45,999 bases of DNA from positions 7,848-53,846 of the forward strand of contig CALZHW010000005.1 in NCBI GenBank assembly GCA_945787125.1, written 5' to 3'. Made by a program: the position numbers and the translations under genes. The notes beneath the pieces were generated by a model. That model worked only from the letters and a program-made list of their open reading frames with translations. It was not told where the DNA came from and made no database searches. The stretch comes from an uncultured Ectothiorhodospiraceae bacterium (GTDB taxonomy: Bacteria; Pseudomonadota; Gammaproteobacteria; S012-40). Of this stretch, positions 9,477 to 18,810 are shown in pieces. How positions within the stretch are numbered: the first letter of the stretch is position 1; each line of letters begins with the position of its first letter.

Positions 9477-10654
9477 AAAATATTACCATCCTTGGATCAA
9501 CTGGCTCAATCGGTGAAAGTACACTGGATGTTGTTTCGCAGCATCCTGATGCCTACAATGTGATTGCGCTAACGGCTAATGCCAGCGTCGATAAAATGCT
9601 GATGCAAGTGAATCGGTATAAGCCGGATTTTGTGGTTATGGCGGATGAGCAAGCCGCTGAAAGAATCAGCACAATATTGCTGGCAAAAGGCTGCACAGAG
9701 ATTACCGTCTTAAGTGGTGTGGATGGCCTACAACATGTGGCCAGTCTGGATGCAGTTGATTATGTCATGGCGGCAATTGTCGGTGCCGCCGGACTGTTAC
9801 CTTCGCTGGCGGCCGCCAAAGCCGGTAAGCGGGTATTGCTTGCCAATAAAGAAGCGTTGGTGATGTCAGGTCATCTGTTTATGCAAGACATTAAACGTTA
9901 TGGTGCCGAATTGTTACCCATAGATAGCGAGCACAATGCGATTTTTCAATGCATGCCCCATGACTTGGGTTCGTCATTGAGTCTACATGGCGTAGAGCGC
10001 ATTCTGTTAACGGCTTCGGGCGGGCCTTTTCTAAATAAATCGATCAATGAGCTCGGTGCGGTCACGCCAGATCAGGCATGCAGCCATCCTAACTGGAGTA
10101 TGGGTCGAAAAATTTCGGTAGATTCAGCCACAATGATGAACAAAGGTCTAGAAGTCATCGAAGCGCATTGGTTGTTTAATGCCGCACCAGACAAGATTCA
10201 AGTTGTCATTCATCCACAAAGTGTTATTCACTCTATGGTGCAATATCGAGACGGATCGGTGCTTGCACAGATGGGTAATCCTGATATGCGAACGCCAATC
10301 GCTCATGCCATGGCCTGGCCACAGCGTATTTCATCCGGCGTTGCTGAACTGGATTTATTTGATGTCGCTCATTTGAATTTTCAGCGACCAGATTTCAACC
10401 GATTCCCCTGTTTACGTTTGGCGTATGAAGCCTTAAAGAGCGGCGGAACAAGTTGTGCAATTTTAAATGCGGCTAATGAAATAGCGGTTGAATCCTTTTT
10501 AAACGAAACCATTTCCTTCCCAATGATTCCAATAGTCATCGAAAGTGTATTAACTGAACTCAATTCAGTGGATGCCAGCTCTTTAGAGGTTATTCTTGCA
10601 GCAGATCACAGTGCGCGGGAATTAGCCAAAGAAGCCATTGCAAGTATAAGATAG
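9473..10654 (+). CDS. dxr: 1-deoxy-D-xylulose 5-phosphate reductoisomerase
   Basis: Second step of the MEP isoprenoid pathway: NADPH-dependent rearrangement and reduction of DXP to 2-C-methyl-erythritol 4-phosphate. The 393 residues are close to E. coli (398). The NADPH loop ILGSTGSIG is at the very N-terminus, the metal-binding and active-site segment is [12 protein letters not shown], followed by TASGGPF and the [13 protein letters not shown] block. The GTG start at 9473 overlaps the cdsA stop. It shares the isoprenoid theme with uppS two genes upstream. Confidence 0.97.
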   Translation: MKNITILGSTGSIGESTLDVVSQHPDAYNVIALTANASVDKMLMQVNRYKPDFVVMADEQAAERISTILLAKGCTEITVLSGVDGLQHVASLDAVDYVMAAIVGAAGLLPSLAAAKAGKRVLLANKEALVMSGHLFMQDIKRYGAELLPIDSEHNAIFQCMPHDLGSSLSLHGVERILLTASGGPFLNKSINELGAVTPDQACSHPNWSMGRKISVDSATMMNKGLEVIEAHWLFNAAPDKIQVVIHPQSVIHSMVQYRDGSVLAQMGNPDMRTPIAHAMAWPQRISSGVAELDLFDVAHLNFQRPDFNRFPCLRLAYEALKSGGTSCAILNAANEIAVESFLNETISFPMIPIVIESVLTELNSVDASSLEVILAADHSARELAKEAIASIR

Positions 10655-10671
10655 CAAGAATAAGGTAGTAT

Positions 10672-12042
10672 GTGGAAATGGACAGTTTTTTAATTTCAGT
10701 AATTTCTTTTATCGTGGCGTTAGGGGTGCTGATCGCCATCCATGAATTTGGCCATTTTTGGGTCGCGCGTAAGGTCGGGGTAAAAGTCCTGCGTTTTTCT
10801 ATTGGTTTTGGTCGTCCCATTTATACGAAGAGTCTGGGTGAGGATAAAACTGAATTTGTTGTTGCGGCGATTCCGCTAGGTGGTTATGTGAAAATGCTGG
10901 ATGAGCGGGAATCGCCCGTGCCTGAGCATGAATTGCATCGCGCATTTAATCGAAAAACCCTGGGGCAGCGCTTTGCAGTGGTTGCTGCCGGGCCTGCTTT
11001 CAATTTTGTTTTTGCTATCATTGCCTACTGGGCGTTATTTGTTGTCGGAATTCCGGGCATGAAACCGATTGTTGACGGCATTGCCGTTAACTCACCGGTT
11101 GCCATAGCGGGTTTGCAAAACGGTGATGAAATCATCTCAATTGGTAATAAAGATACACCCACACTCGAAGCGGTAAGAATGACACTGGTTGAAAAAGTCA
11201 TTGATCAAGCGGTGGTTGATGTGGTGATTAAACGCAGTGATGACGTAACACAGACATTGCGTTTAGATCTTTCGGCTGTACCGATTGATTCCATCTCCGA
11301 GGATTTGTTTCAATATCTGGGGTTCGAACCTTATCGACCCATCTTAGACCCTGTGGTTGGTCAGGTTGTCGCCGGTGGCGCGGGGGAAAAAGCCGGTCTT
11401 TTAGCCGGTGATAGAATCGTCAGTGTTGATGGTAAAGCTTATGATGACTGGGTCAAGTGGGCGGAATATGTTCGAAGTAAGCCTGAAATTCCAATAATTA
11501 TCAAAGTACTAAGAAATGGTGTTGAAGCTGTTTATACTGTCGTTCCTGCAGCGATTGAAACTCAAGCTGGTAAAATAGGGCGAGTTGGTTTGGGGCCGCT
11601 CGTGCCTGAAGGTTTTTATGATGGTTTGAGGGCAACGCAACATTACGGCCTATTTCATAGTGTGTTTAAAGGTGTGCAAAAAACCTGGGATATGTCTATT
11701 TTGACGTTGCAAATGATGTGGAAAATGATTACAGGTGAAGCATCATTTAAAAATATCAGTGGACCAGTCTCCATTGCCCAGTATGCCGGGCAAACAGCAC
11801 AAATAGGCATTATTGCTTTTATATCCTTTATGGCAATTATCAGTGTCAGTTTGGGTGTTTTAAATCTTTTGCCAATTCCACTTTTAGATGGTGGGCATCT
11901 CATGTACTATGTCATCGAATTTTTTAAGGGAAGTCCAGTGTCCGAAGACGCTCAAATATTTGGACAAAAGATTGGAATTATCTTGCTGGGCAGCTTAATG
12001 TTCCTTGCAATTTTTAATGACTTTAATCGCCTCTTTAGCTAA
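10672..12042 (+). CDS. rseP: RIP metalloprotease RseP (site-2 protease)
   Basis: Intramembrane zinc protease that cleaves anti-sigma factor RseA in the sigma-E envelope stress pathway and clears signal peptides. HEFGH at residues 24-28 in the first membrane helix is the zinc site; the third ligand motif is in NLLPIPLLDGGH near residue 400. Two periplasmic PDZ domains lie between (IAGLQNGDEIISIG and KAGLLAGDRIVSVDG). The 456 residues match E. coli (450). The start is GTG at 10672, six bases after TAAGG; the ATG at 10678 is an alternative. Its substrate system acts on outer membrane assembly, fitting the bamA neighbour. Confidence 0.95.
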   Translation: MEMDSFLISVISFIVALGVLIAIHEFGHFWVARKVGVKVLRFSIGFGRPIYTKSLGEDKTEFVVAAIPLGGYVKMLDERESPVPEHELHRAFNRKTLGQRFAVVAAGPAFNFVFAIIAYWALFVVGIPGMKPIVDGIAVNSPVAIAGLQNGDEIISIGNKDTPTLEAVRMTLVEKVIDQAVVDVVIKRSDDVTQTLRLDLSAVPIDSISEDLFQYLGFEPYRPILDPVVGQVVAGGAGEKAGLLAGDRIVSVDGKAYDDWVKWAEYVRSKPEIPIIIKVLRNGVEAVYTVVPAAIETQAGKIGRVGLGPLVPEGFYDGLRATQHYGLFHSVFKGVQKTWDMSILTLQMMWKMITGEASFKNISGPVSIAQYAGQTAQIGIIAFISFMAIISVSLGVLNLLPIPLLDGGHLMYYVIEFFKGSPVSEDAQIFGQKIGIILLGSLMFLAIFNDFNRLFS

Positions 12043-12064
12043 GCCATATAACGAAAACATTTGA

Positions 12065-14383
12065 ATGAAAGAAGTAGTCAAAATAACGCTGGCGTTAATT
12101 TTATTTTATTCTAGCGCCAGCTGGGCTCTATCCAGTTTCACCGTAGAGCGGATAGAGCTTGAAGGTCTCAGCGGCATTGCGGAATCTACCGTATTTAACT
12201 ATCTCCCGATTAAAACAGGCGAAATACTTACCGAGCAGAAAGCCTCCGACATTATTCGGGCGCTGTTTGCCGAAGGCTTTTTTAATGACGTAACTTTGTT
12301 GCGTGACGGCAATACATTGATTGTAAAGCTCGTTGAAAGACCTTCAATTTCAAGTATTAAAATCGACGGCAATGAAGAAATCAGCGAAGAAGACTTAACC
12401 AACGCGCTGAAATCAATCAATTTGTCGGTGGGCAGGATATTTAATCGTTCACTGCTGGACAAGGTCGAACAAGAAGTTGAACGACAGTATTTTTCGCAGG
12501 GAAGATACGGGATTAAAATCAGTTCAAAGGTTATCGAGCAAGAGCGCAACCGGGTTGCGATCGACATCAATATTGATGAAGGTCAAATTACCCGTATTCG
12601 ACACATTAACCTAATCGGCAACAATGCCTTCGAAGACAAAACCTTAACTAATATTTTTCAATCGGGTGCGCATTCGGATTGGTCAGTTTTCAACAGTGAC
12701 AGTCAATATTCAAAACCCAAACTTTTCGCCGATGTTGAATTACTGCGTTCATTTTATATGGATCGTGGTTATATCAAGTTCAATGTTTCTGGCACTCAGG
12801 TCTCCATTACCCCGGATAAAAGCGATGTATTCATTACTATCACCTTGGATGAGGGCGGTAAGTACACTGTAGATAATGTTAATTTATCCGGTGAGTTTGT
12901 TGTGCCTGAAGAAGAGCTGAAAGATTTCTTGCTAGTAAAACCTGATGATGTATTCTCCCGCAGAATGGTTTCGGAAACCACCAAAGCAATAAGTGATCGT
13001 CTGGGCCTGGAAGGTTATGCGTTTGCCAATGTGAATGCTCATCCTGAAATTGATGACGAAAACAATGAGGTCTCGCTGACCTTTTTTATCGACCCAGGAA
13101 AACGTGTATATATCAGACGCGTTTCATTTGGCGGCAACGTCAAGACCCATGATGATGTATTGCGACGTGAGATGCGTCAGTTGGAGGGCGGCTGGTTTTC
13201 CACCTCAAAACTGGAACGTTCTAAAACTCGTCTGATGCGCACCGGTTTTTTTGAAGATGTAAATATAGAAACACCTCTCGTGCCCGGTCGTACTGACATG
13301 GTCGATGTATTAATAAGTGTTCAGGAGCGGCCTTCCGGAAGCATTCAGGCCTCGGTGGGTTATGGGCAAGATTCCGGCATTATTTTATCAGGCAGTGTTA
13401 ATCAAAATAATTTTATGGGAACCGGTAAACGTATTGGACTGGAAATCAGTAATAATGATGTCAATCGCGTATACAGTTTTTCCATGACAGATCCGTACTA
13501 CACCATTGACGGTATAAGCCGGAGTTTTCGTTTATATTTTAGAGAAACTAACGCCGATCAAGCACTTAGTATTGCGGGATATAGTGCCGATGAATATGGT
13601 GGTAGCCTGAGTTATGGTTTCCCCTTGAGTGAATATCGCCGGGCGCGTATTGGTTTTCAGCTGGATAACACCAGCTATCGACTAGATAACAATCCACCGT
13701 CACTTTATCAGGATTTTGAGAATAGATATGGCAATAGTTTTGATACATTTACCATTCTAGGCTCCTGGAGTTACGATACGCGTGATCGAATAGTTTTTCC
13801 TGAAGAAGGGCTGTATACCACGCTAAGTGCTGACGTAACCTTGCCGGGTGGTGATTTGCAGTTTTATAAACTTAGTTTGCAGCAACAAATATTTCACACC
13901 TTATTTAAGAAGTGGACCATCAGGCTGGATGGTACCATCGGTTATGCCAGAGGATATGGCAAGACAGAACAAGTCCCTTTTTACGAACATTATTATGCCG
14001 GTGGCGCGCAAAGTGTTCGTGGTTTTCGGGCTAACAGTCTGGGTCCGCGAGATGCTTTATTGCTAGAAACCATAGGCGGAGATAAAAAGGCCATTGGTAT
14101 TGCTGAGCTACTATTTCCCAACCCATTTGATGCAGAAAGCAAGTCTGTACGTTTTTCTGCCTTTGTGGATAGTGGTTGGATATGGGGTCAGGGTGAATCA
14201 CTCGATGTGAGCAGTATTCAGGGTGTTCAGGATGCACTAAAAGACTTGCGGATGTCTTATGGTATTGGCTTTACCTGGATAGCACCGATAGGTGCATTAA
14301 AGTTTAGCTGGGCCTGGCCATTGCGAGAACAAGAATTTGATGAAACACAACGCTTCCAATTTTCTATTGGCGCACCTTTTTAG
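12065..14383 (+). CDS. bamA: Outer membrane protein assembly factor BamA
   Basis: Essential outer membrane insertase. After a signal peptide (cleavage near ASWA/LSSF) there are five POTRA domains to about residue 420, then a 16-strand barrel. The conserved lid-loop motif VRGF is seen in AQSVRGFRANSLGPRD, and the protein ends in a C-terminal Phe (SIGAPF), the usual barrel signal. The 772 residues are slightly shorter than E. coli (810). It lies 22 bp after rseP and 39 bp before skp. Confidence 0.96.
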   Translation: MKEVVKITLALILFYSSASWALSSFTVERIELEGLSGIAESTVFNYLPIKTGEILTEQKASDIIRALFAEGFFNDVTLLRDGNTLIVKLVERPSISSIKIDGNEEISEEDLTNALKSINLSVGRIFNRSLLDKVEQEVERQYFSQGRYGIKISSKVIEQERNRVAIDINIDEGQITRIRHINLIGNNAFEDKTLTNIFQSGAHSDWSVFNSDSQYSKPKLFADVELLRSFYMDRGYIKFNVSGTQVSITPDKSDVFITITLDEGGKYTVDNVNLSGEFVVPEEELKDFLLVKPDDVFSRRMVSETTKAISDRLGLEGYAFANVNAHPEIDDENNEVSLTFFIDPGKRVYIRRVSFGGNVKTHDDVLRREMRQLEGGWFSTSKLERSKTRLMRTGFFEDVNIETPLVPGRTDMVDVLISVQERPSGSIQASVGYGQDSGIILSGSVNQNNFMGTGKRIGLEISNNDVNRVYSFSMTDPYYTIDGISRSFRLYFRETNADQALSIAGYSADEYGGSLSYGFPLSEYRRARIGFQLDNTSYRLDNNPPSLYQDFENRYGNSFDTFTILGSWSYDTRDRIVFPEEGLYTTLSADVTLPGGDLQFYKLSLQQQIFHTLFKKWTIRLDGTIGYARGYGKTEQVPFYEHYYAGGAQSVRGFRANSLGPRDALLLETIGGDKKAIGIAELLFPNPFDAESKSVRFSAFVDSGWIWGQGESLDVSSIQGVQDALKDLRMSYGIGFTWIAPIGALKFSWAWPLREQEFDETQRFQFSIGAPF

Positions 14384-14422
14384 ATTTGGAATGGTTAGCA
14401 TTTGAATGGATAGGAGAGATAA

Positions 14423-14929
14423 ATGAAAATTTTATTAACAACAAGTTTATTACTATTGGCGATGATGGCGACTGCGATCAATGCAAAAGAATTAAAAATT
14501 GGTGTGCTCGACTTCGCGCGCGTGCTTGAAGAATCACCGCAGGCCGATAAAGCCCGTGTCGCTATGGAGCAAGAGTTTGCGCCGCGCGAAAAGGATTTGA
14601 TTGATGTACAAAATAAAGTTCGTGGTATGGAAGATCGACTCACGCGTGATGCAGCGATTATGAGCGATTCTGAACGGGCTAAATTAGAGCGCCAGATTAT
14701 ATCTGAAAAACGTGATTTCAAACGTAAGCAAGACGAATTTCGCGAAGATATTAATTTCAAACGTAATGAATTAGTCGAAAATTTGCAGCGTAATTTGGTG
14801 GATAAAATCCGCATTTACGCTGATGCCAAAGGCTTTGATCTACTGCTGGCGGAAGGCGTTATCTATGCGAAAGATACGCTCAATGTTACTGAAGAAGTAT
14901 TGCAACAGTTGAGTAAAGATACTAAGTAA
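14423..14929 (+). CDS. skp: Periplasmic chaperone Skp/OmpH
   Basis: Trimeric, jellyfish-like periplasmic chaperone that holds unfolded outer membrane proteins for BamA. A clear signal peptide (MKILLTTSLLLLAMMATAINA) precedes the OmpH start KELKIGVLDFARVLEES. The middle (about residues 50-125) is a charged coiled coil forming the tentacles, and the return segment carries ADAKGFDLLLAEGVIYA. Total length is 168 residues. It is directly followed by the remains of lpxD. Confidence 0.93.
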   Translation: MKILLTTSLLLLAMMATAINAKELKIGVLDFARVLEESPQADKARVAMEQEFAPREKDLIDVQNKVRGMEDRLTRDAAIMSDSERAKLERQIISEKRDFKRKQDEFREDINFKRNELVENLQRNLVDKIRIYADAKGFDLLLAEGVIYAKDTLNVTEEVLQQLSKDTK

Positions 14930-14934
14930 ATTCC

Positions 14935-15396
14935 CCGAGATAAGCACTGCTAATCCTTAGCGACTCTCGGGCTGTGCTGGTATTTAATCGAATTATTTTG
15001 CTGGTGAAAATAACGTCAATTCTCAGGCCAGCTGCCTTAGGAACGGGTATGAAATCGTAGCCAATACACCCATTGATTGCCGCGTGATAGGCGATACAAT
15101 AACCCACGATGGTGTTAAAATTGATAATCTCGTGTAAATCGGACACAATAATGAAATCGTGGTTTAACTGATTTATCTAGGATTATACTGCTATTGCAGC
15201 AGCATGAAAATGGGTAGCCACTGTACCTTGAGGGTGCTACTGACAGGACCGGGCATATTCAAATCAGTAATAATCCATGTCGGCCCAATGGCGTCGAAAT
15301 ATTACGCCTTTTCGGCAAATGAAAAAGCTTAAAAAGCGTGTTAAAGAGTTGGAAAACGAAATAAAGTCATTAAAAAAGTCATTAAAAGGGTTATAA
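14935..15396 (+). pseudogene. lpxD: Decayed lpxD (UDP-3-O-acylglucosamine N-acyltransferase) remnant
   Basis: The slot that holds lpxD in this conserved operon contains ~460 bases without a long frame. LpxD pieces can still be read in order: LSDSRAVLVFN from 14956, then ANTPID, GDTITHDGVKIDNLV (15090-15134) with a stop at 15135 where the family has Gln (CAA to TAA), IGHNNEIV after it, KMGSHCTL further on, and an intact LpxD-like basic coiled tail from 15319 to the stop at 15394-15396. The family length is about 1,020 bases, so more than half is deleted and several frame changes have accumulated. Lipid A synthesis needs this step between LpxC and LpxH, so a functional copy is expected elsewhere. 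What is seen: the fragments and their order. Inferred: replacement by a paralogue. Confidence 0.85.
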
Positions 15397-15397
15397 A

Positions 15398-15853
15398 TTG
15401 GAAACCATGGACATTAAAAAAATCATGCAGCTTTTACCGCATCGATTTCCATTTTTACTGGTGGATAAGGTTGTTGAAATTAAGCCTGGAGAAGAAATTA
15501 CCGCCGTTAAGAACATCACTATTAACGAGCCTTTTTTTCAGGGTCACTTTCCAATTAAACCTGTTTTCCCGGGTGTGCTGATAGTGGAAGCATTGGCTCA
15601 GGCTGCAGGATTGCTCGCCTTTGCCACCCAAAACATCAATTCAAATGAAGAAAACGGTGAAATTTTCTACCTGGTAGGTGTCGATAAAGCACGCTTTAAA
15701 AGACCAGCGGGTCCCGGTGATCAGTTATATTTAACGGTCACTACCACCGTCAATAAGCGCGGTGTCTGGAAATTTCAGGGTGTCGCAAAAGTTGACGGAA
15801 GTATCGTCGCCAATGCTGAATTAATGTGTGCTGTGAGAGATGCCGATCTGTGA
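15398..15853 (+). CDS. fabZ: 3-hydroxyacyl-ACP dehydratase FabZ
   Basis: Hot-dog-fold dehydratase of fatty acid elongation; competes with lipid A synthesis for 3-hydroxyacyl-ACP. The family core LLPHRFPFLLVDKV is near the N-terminus, followed by the active-site block FFQGHFPIKPVFPGVLIVEALAQ with the catalytic His and Glu. The TTG at 15398 has AAGGG seven bases upstream; the in-frame ATG at 15407 is the alternative (151 or 148 residues). It starts right after the lpxD remnant and ends in a GTGA overlap with lpxA. Confidence 0.95.
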   Translation: METMDIKKIMQLLPHRFPFLLVDKVVEIKPGEEITAVKNITINEPFFQGHFPIKPVFPGVLIVEALAQAAGLLAFATQNINSNEENGEIFYLVGVDKARFKRPAGPGDQLYLTVTTTVNKRGVWKFQGVAKVDGSIVANAELMCAVRDADL

Positions 15854-16620
15854 TTCATCCTACGGCGATAATCGATGCCACCGCTAACATAGGAACAGGC
15901 GTAGAAATTGGGCCTTATAGCGTTATTGGCGAAAATGTTGTCATAGAAGAAGGTTGTAAAATTAGCTCACATGTTGTGATTCAGGGGCCGTCTCATATTG
16001 GTAAAGACACACAAATCTTTCAGTTTTCATCCATCGGTGAAATCCCTCAAGATAAAAAATTCGCGGGTGAAGAAACTCGTTTGGAAATTGGTGAGCGAAA
16101 TGTCATACGTGAAGGCTGCACATTAAATCGTGGCACTATACAAGACAAAAAAGTCACAAAAATAGGCGATGACAATTGGATCATGGCATATGTGCATGTG
16201 GCACATGACTGCGAGATTGGCAATCACACGATATTAGCCAATAACGTCGCACTGGCCGGGCATGTGACTGTGGCGGACTATGCCATTCTGGGTGGATTTA
16301 CCCTTGTACATCAATTTTGTCGTATCGGTGCGCACAGCTTTACCGGGATGGGCAGTGCCCTCTCGAAAGATCTTCCACCTTTCGTTATGGCTTCTGGGAA
16401 TTTGGCAAAACCCTATGGTTTAAATACCGAAGGTTTAAAACGTCGGGGATATTCTTTGGACGAGATCAAATTAGTAAAACAAGCCTATAAAATTATTTAC
16501 CGCTCAGGTAATACCCTGGACGAAGCCAGGCAAGCGTTACGCGCACTTGCTGGATCCTCAAAAAATGTTGCGTTGATGTTAGAGTTTTTAGAGAACGTAA
16601 CTCGAGGCATTGTGAGATAA
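15850..16620 (+). CDS. lpxA: UDP-N-acetylglucosamine O-acyltransferase LpxA
   Basis: First step of lipid A synthesis: moves 3-hydroxyacyl from ACP to UDP-GlcNAc. The 256 residues start IHPTAIIDATANIG and form the left-handed beta-helix of hexapeptide repeats, with the catalytic His119 in the segment HVAHDC and a C-terminal helical part. The GTG at 15850 overlaps the fabZ stop and gives the family N-terminus; the frame is open eight codons further upstream, but these do not match the family. Confidence 0.96.
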   Translation: MIHPTAIIDATANIGTGVEIGPYSVIGENVVIEEGCKISSHVVIQGPSHIGKDTQIFQFSSIGEIPQDKKFAGEETRLEIGERNVIREGCTLNRGTIQDKKVTKIGDDNWIMAYVHVAHDCEIGNHTILANNVALAGHVTVADYAILGGFTLVHQFCRIGAHSFTGMGSALSKDLPPFVMASGNLAKPYGLNTEGLKRRGYSLDEIKLVKQAYKIIYRSGNTLDEARQALRALAGSSKNVALMLEFLENVTRGIVR

Positions 16621-16629
16621 TACGACATT

Positions 16630-17796
16630 ATGCTTCGTATCGGTATCGTGGCTGGAGAAAAATCCGGAGATCTCATTGCTGCTGATTTAATTCGGGCATT
16701 AAAATCACAGTTTCCTGGTGTCGTTATTGAAGGCATCGCTGGGACAGAAATGCGTAAAGCCGGTTGCCGTGCGATTTTTGATTGCGAAAAGTTAGCGGTC
16801 ATGGGGTTCACAGAAGTTATTAAACGTTTGCCTGAGCTGTTGTCAATTCGGCGACAAATTCTGCACTACTTTATCGAAAATCCACCGGATATTTTTATTG
16901 GGGTTGATGCCCCTGATTTCAATTTAGCGCTGGAACGTAAACTCAAAAAACACGCAATTAAGACGGTGCATTATGTCTCACCCTCCGTTTGGGCCTGGCG
17001 CCAATATCGCGTAAAAAAAATCGCAAAAAGCGTTGATAAAATGCTCACGTTATTTCCTTTTGAAGCTACTTTTTATCAGCAACACCAGGTGCCGGTTAAA
17101 TATGTTGGCCATCCGTTAGCTGATCAAATTCCATTGCAATGTGATACGGCTGCGGCGAGAGAAATACTTGCTGTGCCACAGGGCAAGCGAGTCATTGGTC
17201 TATTGCCAGGCAGTCGCTTCTCGGAAGTTAGTCAATTGCTTGAGTTGATGCTGGCTTGCGCGGATCATGTTAGTCAAACTGAAAAAAACGTTTTTTTCAT
17301 CATTCCCGCTGCAACACCCCAGTTAAAAACCTATATTGAAGAGCGGGTCGCAAATCGACAAAACAATATTTCCCTTAAAATTCTCGATGGTCAGGCGCGC
17401 GTTATTATGCAAGCCGCTGATGTTTTATTATTAGCCTCAGGGACTGCCGCGTTAGAGGCAATGCTTTACAAGAAGCCGATGATTGTTACTTACAAGCTGT
17501 CGGCAATCAGTTATTGGATCAGTAAAAAACTTGCTGCAGTCAGTAAAGTTTCGTTACCCAATCATCTTGATAAGTCTGAACCCGTACCTGAATATTTGCA
17601 GGATCAGGCGACGGTTGGAATGGTTGGTCCAGCCTTATTAGAACTGTTCACCAATCGTGAAGAGCAACGTGATATGTGTAAAAATTTTTTACTTTATCAC
17701 CAGCAGCTTAAGTGCAATGCCAGTGAACAAGCCGCAATAGAAATTAAAAATATGTTAAATAGTGTTATTTCATTCCCACTTGAGAAAAACCAATAA
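16630..17796 (+). CDS. lpxB: Lipid A disaccharide synthase LpxB
   Basis: GT-B glycosyltransferase (GT19) joining lipid X and UDP-diacylglucosamine at the inner membrane. The 388 residues contain the family blocks AGEKSGDL near the N-terminus, GVDAPDFN near residue 95, [12 protein letters not shown] near residue 117, and LPGSRFSEV near residue 195. It follows lpxA by nine bases and ends two bases before rnhB. Confidence 0.96.
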   Translation: MLRIGIVAGEKSGDLIAADLIRALKSQFPGVVIEGIAGTEMRKAGCRAIFDCEKLAVMGFTEVIKRLPELLSIRRQILHYFIENPPDIFIGVDAPDFNLALERKLKKHAIKTVHYVSPSVWAWRQYRVKKIAKSVDKMLTLFPFEATFYQQHQVPVKYVGHPLADQIPLQCDTAAAREILAVPQGKRVIGLLPGSRFSEVSQLLELMLACADHVSQTEKNVFFIIPAATPQLKTYIEERVANRQNNISLKILDGQARVIMQAADVLLLASGTAALEAMLYKKPMIVTYKLSAISYWISKKLAAVSKVSLPNHLDKSEPVPEYLQDQATVGMVGPALLELFTNREEQRDMCKNFLLYHQQLKCNASEQAAIEIKNMLNSVISFPLEKNQ

Positions 17797-17798
17797 AC

Positions 17799-18416
17799 AT
17801 GCAATATGCCCATGAATATAATCCATCATTGTATCGAAACTTAAACGTCGCGGGCGTTGATGAAGTAGGTCGTGGGCCATTGGCAGGCGCGGTGCTGGCA
17901 GCAGCTGTGATACTTGATCCGAAAAACCCGATTGACGGCTTATTGGATTCGAAAAAACTGTCCGAGAAAAGGCGCGAGCAATTGTTTGTTGAGATAACAA
18001 ACAATGCAAAAGCCTTTGCGATTGGCCGCGCAGAAGTTGAAGAAATCGATAATATTAATATTCTGCAAGCCAGTTTACTTGCCATGCAGCGTGCCGTTAA
18101 TCAGCTAGACATGACGCCTGACATTGCCTTAATTGATGGTAATAAATGCCCGTTATTGAACTGTGAAAGCACAGCGATTATTAAAGGGGATGGTTTAGTT
18201 GCAGAAATTGCCGCCGCCGCAATACTTGCCAAAGTCACACGCGACCGTGAGATGCAGGTGTTGGATCTGCAGTATCCAGGTTATGGTTTGGCTAAACATA
18301 AAGGTTATCCCACCAAGGCTCATTTAGCGGCATTGCAGGCATTAGGTGTTTCACCCATACATCGATTATCTTTTGCACCAGTAAGGCGTGTTGCCTCAGG
18401 TGAGAATACGAGCTGA
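17799..18416 (+). CDS. rnhB: Ribonuclease HII
   Basis: Removes single ribonucleotides and RNA from RNA-DNA hybrids. The product has 205 residues with the acidic active site: [11 protein letters not shown] near residue 20 (Asp, Glu), LIDGNK near residue 108 (Asp) and AKVTRDREM (Asp) near residue 148. It is the last gene of the supercluster, as in many relatives. No obvious intrinsic terminator follows. Confidence 0.96.
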   Translation: MQYAHEYNPSLYRNLNVAGVDEVGRGPLAGAVLAAAVILDPKNPIDGLLDSKKLSEKRREQLFVEITNNAKAFAIGRAEVEEIDNINILQASLLAMQRAVNQLDMTPDIALIDGNKCPLLNCESTAIIKGDGLVAEIAAAAILAKVTRDREMQVLDLQYPGYGLAKHKGYPTKAHLAALQALGVSPIHRLSFAPVRRVASGENTS

Positions 18417-18425
18417 CTGTTTTAA

Positions 18426-18457
18426 TTTTTCCATGGTTTTATTTTTCCATGGTTTTA
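18426..18457. repeat. Two tandem 16-bp units plus a partial third
   Basis: The unit TTTTTCCATGGTTTTA occurs at 18426-18441 and 18442-18457, followed by TTTTTC at 18458-18463. The repeat contains the stop codon of the downstream minus-strand lipoprotein gene, so unit number could change its C-terminus. Confidence 0.85.
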
Positions 18458-18810
18458 TTTTTCAGGCTGTTATTCATTACAATATATTGGTCACAACGTG
18501 AATTGGTTTCAAGCGGCAAAGTGATCAATAACGAGAAGGGTGCTTTGCGACAGAAGTCAGGTTTAATCCGATACAAGCTTATGTGACATTGTTTATTTAC
18601 GCGTTCGGTTTCCAGTAAAAAACTTGCTGGCTGCGTGCATCCGGTACTTGTGACTTCAAACTGTATTTTTCCCTTGCTGAGACTGTAGGAAAGCAGTGGT
18701 TCTATTTGCTTAAAAGCGTGTTCGTCAGGCTTTGCGAGTGGTTTTTGCGGCATGCATGAAATAATGCTTAGCAATGAAGAAACAAGCAGCAGGCTTTTTT
18801 TAATGTTCAT
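18439..18810 (-). CDS. Putative lipoprotein of unknown function
   Basis: The 123-residue product has a type II signal peptide with a lipobox ending at Cys19 (LLSIISC), so it is probably anchored to a membrane on the periplasmic side. The mature part has Cys58 (TGCTQPASF), Cys75 (KQCHISL), Cys88 (DFCRKAP) and Cys105 (RCDQYI), which could form two disulfides. I recognise no family. Its ATG overlaps the stop of the protease gene (TAATG on the minus strand), so the two are co-transcribed and possibly work together, for example as inhibitor or docking factor, which is inference only. The stop lies in a tandem repeat. Confidence 0.7.
   Translation of the reverse strand: MNIKKSLLLVSSLLSIISCMPQKPLAKPDEHAFKQIEPLLSYSLSKGKIQFEVTSTGCTQPASFLLETERVNKQCHISLYRIKPDFCRKAPFSLLITLPLETNSRCDQYIVMNNSLKNKTMEK

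Noticed and set aside
14922-15146. Open frame of 74 codons on the minus strand over the lpxD slot
   Set aside because: The plus strand carries LpxD fragments in order; the minus frame resembles nothing and is an accident of the decayed gene.
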